From Mesodorylaimus sp. YZB2_4 (lineage: Eukaryota; Nematoda; Enoplea; Dorylaimida; Dorylaimidae), in contig JASANH010000705.1 of the NCBI GenBank assembly GCA_030248295.1, positions 37,962 through 101,961 of the forward strand: a stretch of DNA of 64,000 nt, written 5' to 3'. Under the pieces are notes generated by a model. That model was not told where the DNA came from. It made no database searches and saw only the letters and a list, made by a program, of their open reading frames with translations. The first letter of the stretch is position 1. The number at the start of each line of letters is the position of its first letter. Below are positions 56,620-64,000 of the stretch, piece after piece. A program made the position numbers and the translations under genes.

Positions 56620-59600
56620 TTAGCTTGTAATAATCTTGAAAACGTATAGCATAGTGACAAAAAATAACGAGCTGGTGAAAGTCAGACAAAAACATATGAA
56701 ATCGCTCGTAGTCGTTGTTTCAGCGACCAATCTCATGAGTGACCGCTTATTTCGATCTCCTGTTTTTGACTTGTCGAAACATTGAGCAATTAGTTCGGCC
56801 ACGAGAAAACCGAATTCGAAAATGGTAATGATACAAAAGCCATTCAGATTGCCCGTCATGCCCGAAATGTCCGAGAGCAGAAACATAATCTGAAAGCAGG
56901 CAGTAGGGACCTTCTGCTATCAACATGGACAGGTGACCAGGGCACTTTTATGGCCAAAAACTGGGGTAGGCGCAGCGCTGTAGTATATTCCGTACATGCA
57001 GGACAGGACTGAGGAGATCATAGAGGCAGGACAGTAAGTTATCACCTCGCACCTACCTTTTTGCATCATCGTCCCCCCCCAAAAAAAACTGCAACGCATA
57101 TTTCTCATTCCCTCTATTACACAGGGCGTATGGAAAATATGAGTCTTACATCGATTGCTGGTTGCTCTGTAAATCGATACAGCTGAACCCGATCGAAATA
57201 GATCTCCAACAGAGCGTAGTGCTTTCTAAATCAAGGCACTGGAACTAACGCCAATGACACAATCAATTAATCAAATCATAACTTACGATAAGGCAGCGGC
57301 ACATGTGGTCTCTGATGTGCAGTTAACTCCCTGGAAAAAAGTTCAGTCCAGCCACAGACGTTGTCATCGCGAGACAGTATTGCATTTTAAAGAATTCACT
57401 GCCGACTTTCATGACTCATGCCAGATCACAACACGACTGCAGAGTTGAGATACTTTAAATTCTTACTCATATTCGTAAGTCGAACTTGAAATCCCATGTG
57501 TTGGGAACATGAGGATTTTAAGGCATACAGACTTTGGCAGATTTTAACGTGAAACGCGTTTGATGCGAGCAATTAAGTGGAAGGGGATCATTAACGAAGA
57601 ATGCACGAGCTAAATACAGCAGATTTTCTACCGTAGATCCATCTAGATCGTACAGTCCACGACATGTTATTATCTAATTTCATAGCTGTCCGAGTGGTTT
57701 TACTTCTGTGGACTCCCTAAAGATGGTGAAAAGGATCTCTGTTGGGGAGGCCTTGCGGCGAAATCTGCTGAGTTCACAACTATATTCTTATTTTTCGGAA
57801 TCTGGGTCCACAGTGCAATAGTGACACTCAGGGAAGACTATCCTACCTGCTATCACCTAACGATACTGGAAATATAGTTCGATAATCGATCACCAGCACT
57901 CACCTCGAGATCACTGCTCCTCAACACCGCAGTGCTGATCACGGCGTCGTAGAAAATACGCTCACACGGACTGTGGCAAGGACAATTGACTCTGGCGCTG
58001 TAATCTGGTATACAAGTGACGTTTTGATAATAGTCAGGACATCGTGCTGAAAATTAGCGGAGTAACAGTCCTCATCACTTGATGTGCAATCACGCCTACC
58101 TTGCTGATCAAAGCAAAAGCTGGCATTGGCAGGCTTGCCATATCTTGGGTCAGCGCAGTCGCACGACTTGATGACATAGTCTTGAATGCAGGATCTAATG
58201 CAACCCTATTTTAAAAATACTGGGAAACGTAAACCATAGGCAAGGAAACAACAGTGCATATGGTACGTACCTCAGTTGTGTAGATGCCGTCGTAGTAGTA
58301 AGTCAAGTCAGGGTATTTTGGGTCGTCGATTGAATCCACACACTTGTTACTTCCATAGCCAGTATTGAGTTTCTGTATGCTTGTCTGAAAATGTAGTAAG
58401 CTCCAGTGTGATAAATATTAGCTTATGAATACAGTACTTCTATGAGCCCTTTACAGCTCGTGACCGGCGGGGGTGGTCTCACTTGAAAAACTCCGACTGG
58501 AACAAGGCAAGTCTCGCGACTATACCCGCGACTGAAACATCAACCCGAGGGGTTGACGTCTCCCAGCCTGTGCTTCTTGTACAGTCTAGGAATAATCAAG
58601 CACAATTAGCCAATCTCACGCAGCCTTTTATGAATAGTATTCATCAAAAAAAGCAGATCTTAAAGTATTTTATCTCCTTATCAGTGCCTGGCTACTGCGC
58701 GGGCTAAGAATAATATTTCATACCATAGTGAGCGACATTGAGGTAACAGTGCCAGGCGCGATGTTTTGACCGAACGTCTCCACGAATGCGTGTTCTGATT
58801 GTGGGTGCACATGCACCTTGAAGCCAACAGTCTCCGTCGAGCACAGGTATTCATCTTGTTGTACTGACAGAAGGATTCGAAACCCTACGGTCAAAGAAGG
58901 CATACAGCATTAACCTGCCAAATACTTTACACATCCTAGAAAGTCTTGATGCCTTCTCGAAAACCACGCTCCAGTATAAAACGTGTTGGCCTGCAGATGA
59001 GATAGCGTATTCAGTTGCTTTGGTCTTTCACAGAAAGTTATGCATTCTCAGTTGGAGAAGCGGGCAAACGAAACAGAAAACTGAACTTATGCTTCACTCT
59101 TCTTTCTGCGACTGCCTGCGGGTTTCATAGCAGAGACCCCCGCTAACAAATACAGTTTCAAGTAAACTCGCTTGGTTTTCCTTTCCCGCGACCCATTGGT
59201 TTAATTCCCGCTCGAAGTCGTGCAGTGTAGGTAGTGCGGGGTACCCGTACTGCGACAGTATGTGGTAAAGAGCACTTATCGACATTCTGTCAGTCTTATT
59301 GCAGGTAGAGAGTGGGAAAGGAGACAAGCAGGGCTCATTGAGTAAATGCCATGTACCTACTGCAAGGGTCTTCAGGCTGCACAGGGAGTGAATTATAATT
59401 CTTCGTTGAATGCTAGCAGAAATGTATCGCACGTTCAAACCACCACCCTCCTCCTTCGCTTGAAGTATTCTTCTCATAGAGTTTCCCTACCTCAGACCCC
59501 ATACAGAGATTGAATTGTAGTAATTTCCCCTGTGATACTATTTGAGTATTCGCTGCCTGTATTCTTGCATGTGTTGTGGCTCCGTGTGGGACCCGTGCAG

Positions 59601-62600
59601 GTCACTCCACCTGATCCCCAGAGTGTGCAAAAGGTTTGCTTCAGTGCAGATTAAAATATAAAAATGCTGCAGCACAGTGCCGTGCAATCTTACCGCCATG
59701 GGGTCCACCTCTGGTCACATCGTATGCTTCTGACTCATTAGTATTAAAAGCGAAACAGTTGCCCATATAAGGATTGACAACGATATCAAAAGTCCTGGAA
59801 TAGTCAATTGTTTTTATTATTGCTCTAATAACAGGTTTTACTCACCGATCAATATCGCATTCGTGATTGGCATACATGCACATTTGCACAGCGGCACTCA
59901 GCTGATGACCAATGACCAAGCCATTTCTACTTTTGTTATAAGTTGAAAATAGACCTGGCATTGTGTTGGATATTGAAGCCGAACGTGATGCAGCATCAGA
60001 AAGAGTATCCTAAAAATTAAGCGGTAGCTAAGGAGTCAGGGGACATGTCAGGATTTTACGAACTGCTAGATCCAAAGCTTACCAACATCCCAGCTTCTTC
60101 CAAACTGGTTTCGAGCACGTCCACTGAAAACCGGTGACTAACGTACTGTGACTAACTTTAAAAGGTAACCATTACCAGGTGGTAAGCAATCTCGAATCCA
60201 GCAGTCTTTCACTTCATCCAGGATTTCACACAGACCTGATCCAACTTCGGAAGTGATCTTAGATCGATTTCGTTGCATAAATCCTTGATCACACGTGGTT
60301 GAACATTCAGACCAATCACTCCAATTTGTTAAAGTGCAGTCTGAAGGGAAATTGAAGATCTCAGTGTGCTCTGATCGTGATCCTGGGACAATTAATGGCT
60401 GCTGGCTGGTAATGGTGACATCAGTGCTAATCACTGATAAGGTGGTCGGTTTAGTGGAAAGTGATAGCGCATCATGGTCATCGCATGGCACAACGGTATC
60501 GCCTGCCAGTGCATTTGCGCACTTACTGAATGGACTTGAGTAGATGGGTCGCAAAAACATCAGACATGCCTCCTAGCGTGAGCCAGAAACGTCACCCAAA
60601 CGGCCAACTTGTACCAATCTTCGATTGCTTTTTATCAGGCGTCTATGTACCTAGGTAAAGCTACCAAGTACGGGTACACAGCCTTAAATGAGCCCAACGC
60701 TGTTACCCTTGCGCAGTATGACATGTGTAAGAGTTACTGTGCTACTTATTCAGTTTCCAATGTCCTCCTGCTGGTGTCTCCATGGTCACCCCAGACTGGC
60801 ATGAAAGTGTCGACAGTGAATTGGGTTTGGGGCATTTGAGGACGTATGCGCGCGACATTGGGAACAAGTACACCATTATTTGCAAAGCCGACGCCAAAAA
60901 GTGCTAGAAATTTAGCCTACCTTTAAAAAATCCTGTCAAGTCAGGTACATTTCTCGAGAGGTGTGAAATCTCACAGAGCAAATTCAGATCAGGCACTCAA
61001 GACTAGTTCTCATCCGATGTCTGCCATCAGACCAGTCACTCGACCTCGACCTCGCTCTCGGTCTCGTGCTGGCCCTGGCCCTGACTTAGGAGAGGCGGAC
61101 CGGTTCCCTGAACCAGTGCACACATAGGCCAGAGGGAATAGCACATGCCTAGTCCATGCCTATTACAGGTGCTTAGCCCTGGGCCCACCCAAAGTTTACT
61201 GGATTCGGGAAGTCACGCATTTGGCTTTGCCCAGCTCGACTGATTCCTACCATGCCCGCTGGTCTTCAATCAGACCTTCAACCTGTTCTGCGCAGTGTCT
61301 TCTCCCTTTCATCCTCATATGATTCTTGCCGATAATCTTACCTTTTTCCAGCGCGCAGGTTCCATTGTCCAATTGCTTCGTGAAGAAAATTAGTTCTCCC
61401 ATTTTCTTCCATCCCCAGTCCACAGTCAATCTGGTCTGCTCTGCATCGTTTCCAGACACGATCGTGTCACTCGGTGGGTCAAATGACCAGAAGAGAGGTC
61501 TCTCAACCACATTCGTCAAATTCGAATCATATGGCAAGTACATCAGGATGGATCTCAGTGTGTAATTGAACTTTTGGATCAGTTTATTCAGGTCAACATC
61601 GCCCAGGACCATGGAGATGTGGCTGTTGGACAATGAACGAGGGCTGAGCATTTCGTAAAGTGGGATAGTAAGTCCTGGTTTATGGATGGTAGCTGCGTAG
61701 ATTAGGCCATCCGATTCCAGTTTGCTGGTCTCGTTAATGCGAAAATTGCGAACCAGATTGTTGACACTGTTTGTGGTTATAATATGGACCCAGCCCGCAT
61801 TCAGTCGATGAACAATGGCGCAAGGGATGTTCGGAGTGGAGGCTTAAACAGGAGGGCCATAATTAGCGATGAAGATAGGAAAAGGCACGGATGAGAATGA
61901 CAGATTCAAGGAGCCGCGGCGGCTCAGTTGGTTAAGGCGTTGGTCCCGCACTGCTTGGGCCAGCAACCCTGACCGGGAGGGCGCAGTTCTGTTCCGACTT
62001 TGGGCGGCAGTTTAGTAAGTCCGTTCCCAGAGTGGGAACCGGTCTTCGACGGCAGTTTCGTAAGTCCGTCGCTGGCCTTGCACACCTGGCTCTGGGTGAC
62101 TCACCTGTAACCGCCATGTGGCGGACGCCAAACGAGTAGAGAATCAGGAAACTGGTTCGCGAACACCAGTCGGGACGGTCCTTCCCTTCTCGCCCGGTAT
62201 CATCCTGGAACGCTGGTGCTATCACAGGATGCCCTCGTGTGGAGGTGGTACTAGTGGAGACACACAGAGGGAAGCTGCCGTGAGAGCTGCTCAACCCCGG
62301 CCTCGCTTATCATAATATGACTGCTGGCTGGCTATAGGCAAAACGGGGGAAATCCCGTAGGGAACTGGGGCGTCCCAAGACTCAACCCACAAAAATTTTA
62401 AAAAATACAGATTAAAGTTCGAAAAAGTGGCATCATACGCGCCGGTATACTGTATGGCACGATCAAGGACACTACGTCACCCACTGTCCATGTAGTGCAA
62501 GAGAAAGCTTTTGTGCGTTTAGAACGCAAATTTTGGCGGGAAACTAAGTTTTCAAATTAGCGGCAGACAACACGTAGATCATACCCACAATGACTAACCC

Positions 62601-63736
62601 GAAGTCAGTAGGTTTATTGATTTGCCAACAGCACAGACGACTTACTATCGAGAGTGCCTTGCTGGCACACGGGAGTCAATGTCGGTGTGATATCACCACT
62701 ATGAACATTGATCCATCCATTATCACTCCTCACAACGCACGATCTTGCAGGGTCTCGATGAGGGGCTCGCTGACTGCCATTTTCCCATTTCACAAAACCA
62801 GTTGGTGCGCCCGAATCTACCCACGTTGTCTGTTCGCCACTGGCATTGATGTAAACCTCGATGCCCAGTGCAATGACCAAATTGGGATGGCGCTTTTTCC
62901 TAGAATTAAAAATCTCATGTAGTGCTGTACGTAGTGTGTGCAGCCATGGTGACATCGGGCTCGCTGACATGGAAAGAGCGTTTGTGATGCCGATTTAGGT
63001 TGGAAAGATAATGTGTGTAAAGTGCTAGAATGTCACGTGTTGTTGCTGTGATTAGTGATAAGATTAGTAACAGTCGCCGTCTGTGACGCGACTGGTTTAG
63101 TATCATGGAATGTCGGGTCACAAGAGGAGAGTGAGTGCTTCTGCTCCACCACTCACTCTCCTCCTGCTACTCGGTTTGTGAACACGTGGGGCTAGAAGTA
63201 GAAGGTGGTGCATGAATACGGTATGCACACTCGATGTTGGAAGGCGTAACATTATAAATCTCGAAACCATCATCAGCGGGAGAAGCAGATGTTAAAAAGC
63301 TAATTTCGGGCAGTTTTTACAGAACCGCCTAAAATGTGGTGAAAAAATGTGCCTTGTGATGATCACAAAAATACACATCAGATTGTATTCTCCTTCTCGC
63401 AAGCTCCTTGTCTGGTGCAGGAACACATAGAATATGACGTTTTGTTTGGCGGTGTAACTATATACGGACATCAGAGCATGACAGTGTAACTTACATGGCT
63501 TCATCAAAAGCATCATAATCTCGACCATTCAAAAATCCAGGCAGTCTGGCCTTTCGAAACGCACAGGCGATACGCGCATCATCGCAGTTGGTCAGAGTGT
63601 CCCCAATCACCAAATAACAATAATCCTCGATCTGAATCCAATCCTTGGCACATTGGCCATGGATCAGGCTCAGTTGGAGCAGATTACAGGCAAGAGCCAG
63701 GAGGAAAAACCAGCTCGGAAGGGAGCGAAAGTTCAT
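56620..63736 (-). CDS. C-type lectin / TSP1 / DEG-ENaC channel fusion protein
   Basis: Thirteen minus-strand exons with matching phases: 63495-63736, 62646-62899, 61342-61842, 60176-60502, 60083-60123, 59846-60009, 59694-59794, 58724-58884, 58271-58384, 58100-58205, 57904-58046, 57150-57221, 56620-56889. They total 2,496 bases (831 residues). Residues 1-27 are a signal peptide (LPSWFFLLALACNLLQLSL). Residues 28-165 form a C-type lectin domain (CAKDWIQIEDYCY, NCDDARIACAF, W.D....GFVKWENG, SCVV, PVC) without a calcium EPN motif. An unrecognised domain follows (166-332), then a Thr/Ser stretch and TSP1 (NWSDWSECSTTCDQG, CWIRDC; to about 440). From about 455 the DEG/ENaC ectodomain is clear: IGHQLSAAVQMC, MGNCFAFN, QQDEYL, APGTVTS, GCIRSCIQDYVIKSCDCADP, CPCHSPCEERIFYD. 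The second transmembrane helix follows (about 743-775). No first helix was found. DEG/ENaC proteins are trimeric sodium channels. Nematode EGAS proteins also fuse extracellular modules to this domain. Confidence 0.78.
58478..58566 (+). mobile_element. MITE-like repeat family M, fragment
   Basis: AACTCCGACTGGAACAAGGC, ACTGAAACATCAACCCGAGG and GGTTGACGTCTCCCAGCC match the centre of family M. It lies in an intron of the lectin-channel gene. Confidence 0.55.
60503..61341. other. Intron of the lectin-channel gene with repeat
   Basis: Intron between the unrecognised domain and the TSP1 exon. Contains the repeat at 61,000-61,170. A plus-strand frame at 60,609-60,839 has a few spaced cysteines but no supported exon. 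Confidence 0.5.
61000..61170. repeat. Dispersed repeat shared with 50.3 kb, copy 2
   Basis: Second copy of the CACTCGACCTCG...CGCTCTCG block (see 50,275-50,430), ending near GCACATGCCTAGTCCATGCC. Confidence 0.5.
61912..62345 (+). repeat. tRNA-derived SINE family 1, near full-length
   Basis: Begins GGAGCCGCGGCGGCTCAGTT, with GGCTCAGTTGGTTAAGGCG as a strong tRNA A-box region. It then follows the same body as the minus-strand copy at 25,530-26,015 through CCAGTCGGGA, GGTATCATCCTGG, GATGCCCTCGTGTGGAGG and TCATAATATGA. It lies in an intron of the lectin-channel gene, antisense to it. Confidence 0.7.
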
Positions 63737-64000
63737 ACTTGCAGGAAAAGCTTTCAGTTTTAGGTTTTCCTGACTGACGTTGAGAAGAAAACGATGGATT
63801 GAATATGTGTTAGCCACAGGGAAGGGAGAGAGGGAGGGAGGCATTACCATGGATGTAAATTATGGGTTAGCATGCTTCCTGGAGATAAGTATGTGCCTAT
63901 TTCGAGTAGATACCTTGAGCCTGTTGGTATCTGGAGTCATAAAAGGCTCCGCCGCGCAATGGAAAAATCTTGCTTTGCTTGTGTCTGCCAGCCTTGCCGC
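63737..64000. other. Upstream of the lectin-channel gene
   Basis: Putative 5' flank or leader of the minus-strand gene. The ATG at 63,736 is preceded on the minus strand by TTTTCCTGCAAGT, whose CAG or AAG could be a splice acceptor, so the true first exon may be noncoding and outside the window. Confidence 0.4.

Noticed and set aside
60609..60839. Plus-strand frame with spaced cysteines
   Set aside because: No start context, no second exon and only three cysteines. It lies in an intron of the minus-strand lectin-channel gene.
1..64000. Bacterial features such as CRISPR arrays, operons or Shine-Dalgarno sites
   Set aside because: The window is clearly eukaryotic: spliced genes, SINEs and TATA/initiator promoters. 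Regular spacer-repeat arrays are absent.

Overview
The window is a stretch of invertebrate animal nuclear genome: spliced genes with short GT-AG introns, many with TTTTCAG- or TTTTAG-type acceptors, class II transposon remnants and tRNA-derived short repeats. ShKT-tailed astacin, EB-module, C-type lectin and DEG/ENaC genes suggest an ecdysozoan such as a tardigrade or nematode-like animal. The species cannot be fixed from sequence alone.

Layout. 1-13 kb is a graveyard: three broken copies of a TRAIP-like RING gene with duplicated upstream modules, facing fossil tails of POLE and a phosphorylase kinase subunit, and two transposons whose ends can be delimited. 13-16.2 kb holds a complete secreted EB-module gene (+, 4 exons). 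18.3-21.7 kb holds a complete secreted C-type lectin / Ser-Thr-rich / PAN gene (+, 9 exons). 22.5-30.5 kb holds a tandem pair of astacin genes, the first a pseudogene and the second intact, with the same TATA/initiator promoter. 31.5-32.4 kb holds a single-exon SRR1-like gene (-). 35.8-54.4 kb is an L-type (Cav1) calcium-channel alpha1 gene (+) with 34 recognised coding exons and only the first coding part missing. 55.8-56.3 kb is a neurogenin-like bHLH gene (-). 56.6-63.7 kb (-) is the most unusual locus: 13 exons whose phases all agree encode about 831 residues with signal peptide, C-type lectin domain, an unrecognised domain, a TSP1 repeat and a DEG/ENaC channel domain.

The gene models were built by hand from frame, splice sites and phase continuity. 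Phase totals divide by three for the EB, lectin-PAN, calcium-channel and lectin-DEG/ENaC models. No database search was possible, so family names rest on remembered consensus motifs. The secreted genes (EB, lectin-PAN, astacin) and the lectin-channel gene all have extracellular, modular products. The calcium channel, DEG/ENaC and bHLH genes are typical of excitable tissue or neural specification. No operon-like co-regulation is implied.
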